Assembly: GCA_022747635.1 (NCBI GenBank)
Contig: JAKTNV010000077.1
Span: 62,001 to 126,000, forward strand
Reading direction: 5' to 3'
Source: Hetaerina americana
Taxonomy: Eukaryota; Arthropoda; Insecta; Odonata; Calopterygidae
DNA length: 64,000 bases
The position numbers and the translations under genes are program-made. Shown in pieces: positions 23,901 to 32,408 of the stretch. How positions within the stretch are numbered: the stretch's first letter is position 1; every line of letters begins with the position of its first letter. The notes under the pieces are model-generated. The model had not been told where the DNA came from. It saw only the letters and a program-made list of their open reading frames with translations, and ran no database searches.

Positions 23901-25803
23901 TCAAAATGGAGGAGCAGTGCATTTTATCTAATATTTTTGCACATTGTATCAGAATATCAATCTTAACCTGTTAAAAGATCATTTCAATCTATAGCGCAGA
24001 TATATATCCAGGCAAAACCAAATAACAATGGATACTATTTTAAAATGCAGATATACACTTGATATTAGCCAATTTCTACATTAAAATTAAAATTATAAAA
24101 GATATTAAATACACAACATTTGACCATAAGTTAACATGTATGTAGGAGTCAGATAAATTTAACTTTCCACAACCAGTAAAAAAGTATTGTTCTTCATTAT
24201 GGATATATTCAGAGTTGAAATCAAAATTCCTTTACTAAGCTCACAGAGGATAAAGGTATCATTTATAGAATTTCAATAAGTACTTACATTGTTTACACTG
24301 GGAATGCCACTGTCTTGCAATATGCTAGCAGCTCTAGTGACCACTTCACAATTGACAATGTCCTCATCACTATGGTTGGTGACATCATTTGACTCCCTCT
24401 TTATTTTTAACCTTCTCTAAAAATATCAACAGAGAAAATATGAAATTTGACAAAAAATGAATATATAGGAAAATATATTAATTAGAGTATATACCCGTAC
24501 TATCTTAGTGAAAACAATTGTAAATAACTTGTTCATTAAAGTCTCACCATTTTTGGTATATCATAGGAACAATTTAATAAGGGTCATTTTAATGAGAGTT
24601 GAAGGAAGCCTAAGTTGTTGGCCAAAAATTTTTAAGGAATTTTCAACATGTTACCAAAAATACCACAAAACAATTTCTTAAACACAGTTGATAATCATTA
24701 AAATAAAAGATATCCACGGAAGACTGTTTTATAATATGAATAAATAAAATATACCAAAAGGACCAATTTATTTTTAACCTTCCTCTTACTACTAGCAATT
24801 ACAATGGACGCATACATTTTAATAATTACATCATAATTACAAATGTTAGATGAAACTTCCTTAAAATTCTATCACTTCACGAGCTTATGAATAAGTAGAC
24901 ATCCATAGAGAGGACTAAAAGTTATTTTTTTCACACGAAAGGTTGTTCTAAAAATGGGCATCTGTAAAATTATTTACCTTTACGGTTTTCTTTACAAATT
25001 TTTGAAAGTGAAATGTTAAAGTCAAAATTTTTAGACATTTCACTCTGCGTACCCTATAACATGCGTTATTAAGATATATATTTAATACAAAATTTTCAAA
25101 ATATTACCAGTAGCACAGTTAATTCCTAAAATATTTCCAATTTTTACATCAACTCCAGCATAAGTCATTCGGGAATAAGAACTTGAGACTTTCTTACACA
25201 AAGGAGGCCTCTGATTCAAAATAAACATATTCATTCTTAAATTTAAATAAATTCCGTTGACGCATAACGTTATCCAGGACATTGCCCATTACATTATAAA
25301 ATACCAACCAAAATTGAACCAGACTCACCGTTTTACGACGAAGTTTTCTCTCTCCATGTTGCTTTGTCCTTTGCCTGTTCAATAGAACGTTGTTTTTACG
25401 GCACTGCTGCTTAAACATATAAAAATCTGTCAGCAATTTAAAACATTGGTAACACAGCAACCACGGGTTGTTCCTTTCCCTTATTACCTATTAGAACAAG
25501 TTTATCAAAGCATTAAACCATAAACATTCCCTCTCAATGCAGTTCGAATCATTGTATGAATGCTATATAGGCTTTCTTAATCTAAAACAGGGCACAATTG
25601 AGCATTTCCTGGTTAAATTACGATAAATGCGTCATTATGAATTAAACGTAAACACACAACGGATTTCTTACTTTCAATTCCAACAACTCTTCTATTGTTT
25701 CCCGCACCAATTTCTCAGCATCATTGTTTTCATAAAAAATATTTGTATACCGTCCACCACGGCTAAGACATAATCTACACTTTAAACTTTCGTGTCGAGG
25801 CAT
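17401..25803 (-). CDS. ZAD-C2H2 zinc finger protein gene (multi-exon)
   Basis: Host gene with an N-terminal ZAD and a C-terminal C2H2 array; members of this insect family are nuclear DNA-binding regulators and the ZAD mediates dimerisation. Proposed coding exons: 25803-25672, 25487-25329, 24416-24288, 23768-23655, 23415-23302, 21226-21008, 20448-20325 and 18212-17401, plus two possible 18-base microexons. All junctions are AG/GT and frame-compatible, with phase 0 except the last intron. The ZAD cysteines are the C-x2-C at residues 9-12 and the C-x2-C in exon 2. Acidic low-complexity linkers lead to nine fingers joined by TGEKP-type linkers. The last codon is a TAA exactly where GAA (the E of TGERP) is expected, and a perfect tenth finger follows to 17269. 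Introns hold a mariner fragment and a microsatellite. The ZAD, finger exon and splice sites make a real gene very likely; exon 6's acceptor is the weakest call. Confidence 0.85.
19205..19745 (+). mobile_element. Degenerate mariner transposase fragment
   Basis: The plus strand reads TDENIDEVNKMVLTNH near 19235 (mariner helix-turn-helix start), then AHPPYSSDLALSDFFLF at about 19438-19490, equivalent to the mariner HPPYSPDLAPCDFFLF block of the catalytic domain. A C-terminal stretch (FLKCYDNWQKY, then YIDECINYFGKTF) follows at 19595-19690. The middle of the transposase, with the first catalytic Asp residues, is deleted and stops are present. It sits in the intron between exons 7 and 8, in the opposite orientation to the gene. 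Confidence 0.7.
20325..20448 (-). CDS. ZAD-C2H2 gene, exon 7 (acidic linker)
   Basis: Acceptor ATGCAG and donor GTAAGT bound 124 bases (41 codons plus one base). The peptide EDSEDIELHLSSDEE is strongly acidic. The trailing G joins the AT that begins exon 8, giving Asp and keeping the frame into the zinc fingers. Confidence 0.8.
20870..20962. repeat. TA/TG microsatellite in an intron
   Basis: A run of TA dinucleotides, with a few G interruptions, from about 20870 to 20936 passes into TGTGTGTG to 20960. It lies less than 60 bases from the donor of exon 6. Confidence 0.9.
21008..21226 (-). CDS. ZAD-C2H2 gene, exon 6 (low-complexity linker)
   Basis: 73 codons ending at a good donor (GTAAGA at 21007) in phase 0, compatible with exon 7. 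The peptide is Ser/Asp/Glu-rich (SNDNEASGSPGVD, QSFQEEDRY). The acceptor at 21227 (AAATAAG) has a weak pyrimidine tract, so the 5' edge is uncertain; other AG choices lie within 20 bases. Confidence 0.6.
21632..21890. repeat. Intronic direct duplication, copy A
   Basis: CCTTGGAGCC, TCTAATTGAAGAACATCTGC, AGATTCCCTTT, CCTGGGAGGTCA and AACATCTGCCCTACCAG occur here in the same order as at 22783-23231. The copies are in direct orientation inside the same intron. Copy A includes an AG-bounded 18-base candidate microexon at 21784-21767 (minus strand). Confidence 0.75.
22783..23231. repeat. Intronic direct duplication, copy B
   Basis: Second copy of the 21632-21890 block, interrupted by about 190 bases of other sequence between 22830 and 23030. 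It includes the second candidate microexon, at 23131-23114 (minus strand). Confidence 0.75.
23302..23415 (-). CDS. ZAD-C2H2 gene, exon 5 (acidic linker, duplicated exon)
   Basis: 38 codons in phase 0 between acceptor TTTGCAG and a donor GTATTT. The pattern T/I-I-x-K-x-E...EDQE/EEQE-x-VE-M/I-P...MDxNM...Q-E matches exon 4 position by position, so the two exons arose by tandem duplication. The motif IVKIEEM resembles a SUMO-type psi-K-x-E site; that is inference. Confidence 0.75.
23655..23768 (-). CDS. ZAD-C2H2 gene, exon 4 (acidic linker, duplicated exon)
   Basis: 38 codons, phase 0, donor GTAAGG. The acceptor is ambiguous: CAGGTTCAG offers a second AG six bases upstream (exon start 23774), which would add Val-Gln. 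The peptide starts ITIKRETSDDED and is related in length and pattern to exon 5. Confidence 0.75.
24288..24416 (-). CDS. ZAD-C2H2 gene, exon 3 (linker)
   Basis: 43 codons between acceptor TTTTTAG and donor GTAAGT, phase 0. The product is a basic start (RRLKIKRES) followed by an acidic, hydrophilic linker (HSDEDIVNCEVV). A related sequence at about 57960-58080 retains the SDED and VVT words, so the exon predates the segmental duplication. Confidence 0.75.
25329..25487 (-). CDS. ZAD-C2H2 gene, exon 2 (second half of ZAD)
   Basis: Acceptor TTCTAATAG at 25488 and donor GTGAGT at 25328 bound 53 codons in phase 0. The motif PWLLCYQCFKLL supplies the second C-x2-C zinc pair. It is followed by a helix with FYMFKQQC, then a basic stretch. 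The exon at 59664-59822 has the same length and layout. Confidence 0.9.
25672..25803 (-). CDS. ZAD-C2H2 gene, exon 1 (first half of ZAD)
   Basis: The ATG is at 25803 and begins MPRHESLKCRLC. The exon has 44 codons and ends in a consensus GTAAGA donor at 25671. The C-x2-C pair at residues 9 and 12 and the following R-G-G are the first zinc ligands and arginine patch of a ZAD. The paralogous exon at 60009-60140 is identical at 37 of 44 residues and starts at the same Met, which supports this start. Confidence 0.9.
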
Positions 25804-25945
25804 CTTCGGAGCACTTCACACTGTAAACATTAACTCTGCCAAGACGATATATTTCAAAATGGCCGACTACATTTCGATAGGTCGCTTTATAAGAATCGAT
25901 TGCTAAATTCGAGTATGAGAATCGATTTCGTTTTGTTTTAGGTGA
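25804..25945 (-). promoter_or_regulatory. Conserved upstream region of the ZAD-C2H2 gene
   Basis: Compared with the paralogue (60141-60285), this region keeps AAATGGCCGACTA (25857-25869), ATTTCGAT, two GAATCGATT-like words 30-35 bases apart, and GTTTTGTTTT. No TATA box is obvious at a fitting distance. The GGCCATTT word on the gene strand resembles the YY1/Pho core; protein binding is inference. Confidence 0.5.
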
Positions 25946-26209
25946 TCACCATAGATATGTAATATTAATATCTAGAAATTATTTAAACTCTAAATTAATA
26001 GAATGTGGTCATTCCTGTGAACTTATAATACTGTTGAACCATCAGGAAATCAAAATAGTACTTCTTTTTTCAAATAAGGAACATTATAACCAACATTACT
26101 TTAGCTGAGTATATTTTATTTTGTACGTTTTCTAACAACTTCAAGTATGTTAAAGTGATGTCGGGTTTGAGGTAATAGGTTTCCGGCATAAATATTTCCA
26201 ATAATGACT

Positions 26210-27930
26210 GGAAGTAGAAATAGTGTTGGTTAATTATTTTGGTCGTAAAAATTAGACGTGAACTTATGTGTGGTGATGAATTAAACGCTTTTACTTAAAT
26301 AGGCAGATTATTTAGAATTTTAGTATCATGACCTTTTGTGAGTATTCTGAGAGGACATTTGCAAATCGCAAGTCTCAAGCTCAATATTTTGAGGCTGAGC
26401 CTTATACACGGGCCCTAAAAGAGTCATCATATACATTACTACGCCTGTTGACATCCAAAATCGGATATAACACCGTATTAAAAGGCATCCTCGAAGCCTC
26501 ACGCAATGGGCGGACACCCTGCGAAGGCAGAGGAAATTAAATGTTCAAACACCCAGGACGTATAAACAACCCCCAATATCCTATCCCCGTCGTAGTTCCT
26601 TGTTTAAGTTTCCTTTTTGTCCACCTCATCTTCTCCATTCTTCTGCAAACTGACTTTTTAAAGGGATCAAAACGTCTGTTATAAGCATTAGCATTACAGG
26701 CGGTATTGCAATGCACCCCATGCCATAGTATTCTCTACTCGTACATGAAAGTAACCTGAGACATGCTGGTTCCAATACACCCTCATGCTAATCCATTTTT
26801 ATAATTTGTGTTTTATTTTAATTACTAGTATTTCAAAATATATGCAAAAAAACCCTTTTACGACATTAATGGAACAGGGAAATACATTCTAATAGAATTA
26901 TATTTCTTCATGTCCATAATAGGGCCCTCATTACTGCAATAACTTTCCCCTTCCTGAAACAATACTAACCATGTCTTAAGTATTACTCATTTGCCATTGC
27001 TCTCCTTCTTTACGTAGATGACCATATGTATCTTCTTAGCTGCAAGTTAAACTTCCTATATTCCCGCATTTGTAGCAAATAGAAGAATTTCCTCTCTTGG
27101 AATAGATACTAAATCTAATTTAAGAATACATGCAGACAAGTTCCTCTCTCATGGCAATACTATGAAATAATCCTTATTTACTCTTTCTCCACACCTGTAA
27201 GTCATTGCATTTGTAGCAACGTCACTTGTGCACTCAAAAGCCCCAGTATCAATGCTACTTATGATTTATTTTGCCTCAATAAGATACAGAAGCAACATGC
27301 AAGCTTCAAGGATGCCTTCTTGTGCAAATCCCTCATTGCAAATTTGACATTTTTGCTATATATTCCGCAAGGGATCCTGTCCTTTGCCGCCATTTGAAAG
27401 ATTGATGTTATCTAATTTAAACTCACAAGAGGCATATAATATTTGGATGGCAAAAAAAAGCACAAAATGTAATAGAAAACACATAAAGGGCTCTCAAATT
27501 ATGAATTTTTTGAGCTTTTGTTCTTTGAGATCTTGAGGAGAAACAAGGAAGTCCGGGAAAGAAGTTGATGTAGGGTATGCCGGTACAGGAATTAAAAATA
27601 GTGATTAAGGGTGTGGTTTTAAAGGATTGATAAGTAAGGTATGTATAAAGACTCACCAGTTCTTTTATTTTCTAGCACCAAGCACCTTCTTATTATTTTT
27701 GTTTTCTTATCAGGCACAAGAACAAATAAAGCCAACAGTTTGCTAATATATGAACCTGCCACATATAATTAACCATGATAGAAACCAGGGTTCTCTAGAT
27801 TCAGAACATAAATACTCAACAATTGGCCACGTGATTATTTAAATGTCATCCCGAATAAAATATGAATCGGCAATATTATTTATTTTAATTCAAAGGGCAT
27901 ATCAGTTGGGATCCTGTATATCCTTGGAAT
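26210..27930. other. Unclassified AT-rich intergenic sequence
   Basis: Beyond about 26200 the similarity to the second ZAD locus ends. Short open frames (for example 26328-26540 plus and 27423-27656 minus) show no recognisable motif and no paired splice sites. No repeat relation to the rest of the window was seen. Confidence 0.5.
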
Positions 27931-27939
27931 GTGAATTTA

Positions 27940-29660
27940 CTTATCTTTAAATTTTCCTTTGAGTATAGTTGCATGAATCACATGGATCATATCATTTTTT
28001 ATCATCAAATACATTCAATTACATAGTTTTATTGGCTTTGGTTTCACAGTATCATGACCATCAAGCCAACTTCCAGCTGTATATTTGCAGTGGTAAGCCA
28101 AGTACATCCCAGAAGTTTAAATATTGAGATGGATAATTGGTGACTTCTTCATTTGATTTACAGAGTCAATTGTCTTCAACGAATGCAGAGTACCAATGAT
28201 TTTATTCCAAAATACAAAATTTAGTCATCCACATCAATCAATATTCTTGGCTGCAAAAATTGCTTGCTCACTGATTCATTTATGATTTTTGAGGCAGTCA
28301 ATGACAATTGTGAAGAGTTTGCTGATAAGATCGTCTTTCATTGAACACAAAATGCAAAAATTCTGAGGATATGAAATCAATCTGTTTCATTAATTAACAG
28401 TTACAAGGCTATTACCAAAAGAAAAGTTGCTTAGAGAAATTTGTAGGAGATCAGTCATCAATGCAACTCCCATGTTTTTTGTCAGTTAAAGTTTCTTCTT
28501 TTAGCACCTACCAGTTGATGATTTGAGATGGGCGTTTATTTTATCTGTAGCAGTCAATTCTTTAATGACTGGATGGGTTTGGTGAAAATCGCAAGGCAGT
28601 AAAATATTACATTGACAAGCATCTGGAGACATTTTGCAAATCATTCAATGTCCAGTCAAGTGTTTACAATGAGTCTTTGTTTTCCATCATACATTTGTCC
28701 TATATGATGATTTTAGGTGCTAATAAATTCCAGTCATTGGGGACTGATTTGAAATGTTATATGTTATTTATTCTGAATTTTGTACGTTTAATGGAAACTT
28801 TAACACTGAATGAGCCTTATGGCATCCTTTCAATAATGGAGCTGCTGTACCAGAAGAAGCAACAGCTACTGCAAAATCCTAATTTGCAAAAAGAGTATTC
28901 AAACGCAATGATATAAAAAATGAATTTCCAGTTTCACCAGGGACAACCAGGAAAGATAAGCCACAATTTCCAACATCAATGCCTGCATTATTATATCATA
29001 CTCTACCTCCTCTGGGGGATTCAGCTGGTAAATACTCGCTTTAAATGATATGTCAATTTTATCATGATCATATTCACATTTCAATTCTCAAATAAAAATG
29101 TTGTTAATTCCATGATCTGGCTCGGCATTCCTAACTTGACCAATAAACTGCTGCACATAAGGTTACACATATCTTTAATCAACAGAAAAGCCTGGCTATG
29201 AATCTCTTCATTTGCCTCAGCATTGATATTTATTGAAATTACATAAGTTTGATGTATATTGTCTTCCAAAATGTTATCCTTTTATTTGTGCATCAGGTCA
29301 TTTGGATTGAATGGGAAGCATATTGAAAGGATGATAGAATATATTATGTGAATCTGACTTGGAGATGCAGAAATACTTGCTTCAGCCATGGTAGTGACCA
29401 CTTGATTATAGCTTCCAAACAAATTGAGCTTTTAACATGCAGCACAAAATATCGGGTCCACTATATCGTTAACAGTTTGTAGTCATTCAAATGATGCTGG
29501 CCCTTGAATATTTACCAGCAAAAATCATAACCAGAAGCATTCAGCATTCCTTGGATAAACCATGTACATATGGCAAAGAACATCATAAGATTATAATCAG
29601 AATGACCAGGAATCACGTCACCTTGCTTGGAACATTGAAATTTCTTTGATTAAGCAATGA
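27940..29660 (-). mobile_element. Decayed Helitron Rep/helicase (Pif1-like helicase part)
   Basis: The minus strand, read across frames with many stops, follows a Helitron helicase in order. It has a ...SPSQIHIIYSIILSICFP-like block (about 29340-29290), LLIKDMCNLM...LGMPS (29195-29120), a degenerate Walker A (FLVVPGETGNSFF for GPGGTGKT, about 28960-28920) and ASSGTAAPLLKG (about 28860). DFHQTHPVI (28590-28565) matches the GDFRQTLPVI motif, and HATILKGKFK (27980-27945) is near the C-terminus. No HUH Rep domain or termini were found. It is long dead; several frameshifts and stops. Confidence 0.75.
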
Positions 29661-29861
29661 AATACGATAGTATTACAATACTTTGATGGGTATTCTGTTA
29701 TTATGAGCTGACATGAATCAAAAACAACCAAATATATTGTAAAATGAACCATAGGTTATGATATATAAATATGATATTTAAACGCTTATTTAATGGTTAT
29801 TCTGCTAGTCTGGGTTGAGAAGAGTCCATTATACCAAACAATATTAAAATCTTAAATTAAG

Positions 29862-30151
29862 CGTGTGATTACGGGTTAGGCACAAGGAATGACCACAGAA
29901 GGAAAGCAGTGGAATTCTGCAGGAGACAAGGATTAGTCATCACCAACACTTGGTTTAGACACAACAGAAGACCGTGGTATACATGGAAAATGTCAGGTGA
30001 ATCAGAATGTATTCAGCTAGATTATCTTCTGGTAAAACATAGGTTTAGGAACAGTAATAAATTTGCACAGCTCCCTGGAAGTGAATGCGGACTTTGAGCA
30101 TAGATCATTTTTTGTGAAATGTATTCTTTATTTCAAAAAGATAAGGCAGCT
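29862..30151 (+). mobile_element. RTE LINE, 5' fragment of an interrupted old copy
   Basis: The frame reads GLGTRNDHRRKAVEFCRRQG..., matching residues 217-308 of the intact RTE ORF2 at 48297-51272 (endonuclease domain) with substitutions and a stop after about 62 codons. It ends at AGCT 30148-30151, where a GC-rich element begins. The copy resumes at 36537, so the two parts were once adjacent; about 100 bases of RTE between them are missing. Confidence 0.85.
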
Positions 30152-30425
30152 TGATGTGCGCCTACTGTGGCCAAAGCCCGCTCCGCAGAGCGAAGGAAAT
30201 TCAAATCTCTTGGCAGCGGAGACGCTTCCCCACCACCCGCGCTCCAATGCGAAAGGGGAGAGTCTGCCACGCGGCGAGCGATGCGTCACACAGTGGCGTG
30301 GGAGTGCCTTCACTTCTCCCCTCCCCCAGAGTCCCCTCAGCGCTCGCCCATTGGCTACCGCCCAGGCCAGGGCAGGTATATAAGGAGGGCCCTGAGACTC
30401 TTACAGACAGAACGGGGTGGGAGTC
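30152..30425 (+). repeat. Left LTR-like arm, outer part
   Basis: Starts TGATGTGCGCC and matches the reverse complement of 36262-36536 almost throughout. TATATAAGG lies at 30377-30385. The arm continues after the Jockey element at 35309. GC content is far above the surroundings. Confidence 0.75.
30402..30425 (+). repeat. Target-site duplication of the Jockey element, left copy
   Basis: 24 bases from TACAGACAGAAC to GGGAGTC, identical to 35285-35308. The sequence belongs to the LTR-like arm (compare the minus strand near 36260-36285), which shows that the Jockey element inserted into that arm. Confidence 0.9.
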
Positions 30426-31006
30426 AGATCGCTGTGAGCACTTGTGCGAGCACCTTGTCTTCGGTGTCTCTTCGGAGAAGCCATTTTGAGTCTCGAGTGT
30501 GGCCGAGGTTTCCCTTGGGAAACATTCTCATCTTTTCCCCCTGGGAATTGATTAAGTTGCCAATCTTGTGACTTTTTATTCTGGTGAAGTGTAGGGTCAG
30601 CTCCTCTGACGAGTAAGTGTCCTTCGGGACCGAGGGGCCCTACGTCTGAGCCAGGGATGGAGGAGAGGCTCTCGAGGGGGTGGGTAAACGAGAACCACCT
30701 TCCAGTGGTGCTCGAAAACTTAGTTTGTTGTCTCGTTTGGGGACTTGAGGAAGAGGGCTTTGACCTCATTGCACTCCTCTTGAAACCAAGCGGGTCCACT
30801 TCTTAGGGATTCAATTAGGGAATTAGGGCCCGGAATAGTGGGGGGAACCTGGGCAAAGACCCACTGTGCCCGCACTGCTTGCAGTCGGATCGGTGGGATT
30901 GCTTTTGGGACCTCTTTTCTATCCGGATCTTAGAGAGTAGGATAGATCGTAGGTAAAAAGAGAAACAGAAGTGATATATCAGGCGGGAGCGAATATCTCT
31001 CTTGAG

Positions 31007-32406
31007 ATGATTCGCTCGCCCGCTAAGAAGAAAGAGGCGGCCACAACCCTGGCTACGGAAGAAACCAATGTGCTAGAAAAAAGGCACATACCCTTACCAC
31101 CGGCAATATCGTCTGTTCTCTTTAGAAGAGAGACAAGACAGGATTTACGACCTGAGACTCCGCCAAATAGAAATCAGATTATTGATGCTTCTGATCTTAC
31201 GGGTTACAGGCAAGGACAGGAGGACATGGATACCAACGGGGAATGAATGGAGGAGGGTGGAATATTCATCACCGTGGCAGAGAGTAAAAACAAACGGAAG
31301 AGAAGCAACACTATCCAGACATCGCCAAATTCAATAGAGGTTAACAACCGATACGACCCACTAATAGGACAATGCCAATATGGTGTCCGAAGATTGCCCG
31401 AAGGAAACAATTCACCAAGTGGTGCACCTAAAAAAGGGAAACGTCCACCACCCATTATCATATATGAAGTGAAAGATCAAGCAGCCTTTGTTAAAGCAAT
31501 CAAGGACCAGGCAAGGGACCAGATGTTTTATCTGAGGAAAGTGAAGGAAGGCTGTCGCCTTCAATTGACTAACGAGGCCGACTACATAAAAATTAAAGAT
31601 TTCTTGGATAAGTCAGGTGCACAATATTCCACCTGGGCAACAAAAGAAAATAAGATCCAGAAATATGTTATTCACAGACTGAGCCCAAAAATGGACCTGG
31701 ACTACATTGTAGAAAACTTAAAAGAACAGGGAATACCTGCCCTGAAAGCGCTGCCCCTAGGCAAAAGGGACGACATATATACCGTCACGGTACAAATGGG
31801 GAACGGCTTTAAAGCTAGCAGGATTGGCGAAATATATTCCATCTGCCATTATCAAGCCAAATTAAAAGTGTACCGATACGACACTCCCCAAATGTGTTAT
31901 CGATGCAATAGATATGGTCACGGCTCTAAGGGATGCACAGCTGCACCTAGATGCTATAAGTGCGCAGGGCCACATGAAGGACGAGACTGCACCAAGACAA
32001 GGGATGATAAAGCCACTTGCTGCAACTGTGGAGGAGATCATGTCTCATTTGCGAATGCCTGTCCCCTTAGACAGGAAAAAGTCAAGGCCTACCAAAATGC
32101 CAAGATGCCAAAGGCCCTGCCAACTTATAAGGATACCCCTTACCAATAGTAAACGCATGGAATAGAACTCCAAGAGCCGCAACGGAAAGTATACATAGAG
32201 AAAGACCTGTTTCAGCGGGATTTGAGACGACGATTCCCTCAAATGCAGAAGGAAAAAACAATGAGCACAATACACAGCAAACAGAAAAAGGGAACGAGGA
32301 ACTAAGAGCAATGATGGCGGCACTAACAGAATTAGTCCGAATGATGCAGACACAAATGTCCGCCATCACAACGCTATTATTGAGGCTCTTACCCGCAAAC
32401 CCATAA
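31007..32406 (+). pseudogene. Jockey ORF1 (gag-like nucleic acid binding protein), two lesions
   Basis: Starts at ATG 31007 (MIRSPAKKKE). A TGA at 31244-31246 interrupts the frame, and the same frame goes on from an immediately following ATG (31247) for 300 codons. The middle has the Jockey ORF1 domain, then three zinc knuckles: CYRCNRYGHGSKGC, CYKCAGPHEGRDC and a third CNCGGDH type, at about 31890-32070. The frame closes at TAG 32147-32149. The expected C-terminal tail (NAWNRTPRAATES, then a Met/Gln-rich helix) is in another frame from about 32140 to TAA 32404-32406, so a shift occurred near the C run 32136-32139. ORF1 proteins coat the element RNA and form the RNP. Confidence 0.85.
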
Positions 32407-32408
32407 TG
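32404..32408 (+). promoter_or_regulatory. TAATG stop-start junction between Jockey ORF1 and ORF2
   Basis: TAA of the ancestral ORF1 tail frame and ATG of ORF2 share the A at 32406. The same arrangement mediates termination-reinitiation coupling in the non-LTR element SART1. In this copy the frameshift in ORF1 uncouples it. Confidence 0.7.

Noticed and set aside
30063..30799. GC-rich overlapping frames on both strands (up to 134 codons)
   Set aside because: They lie in the LTR-like arm and the Jockey 5' UTR; high GC lowers the number of stops. The same arm on the other side gives different frames.
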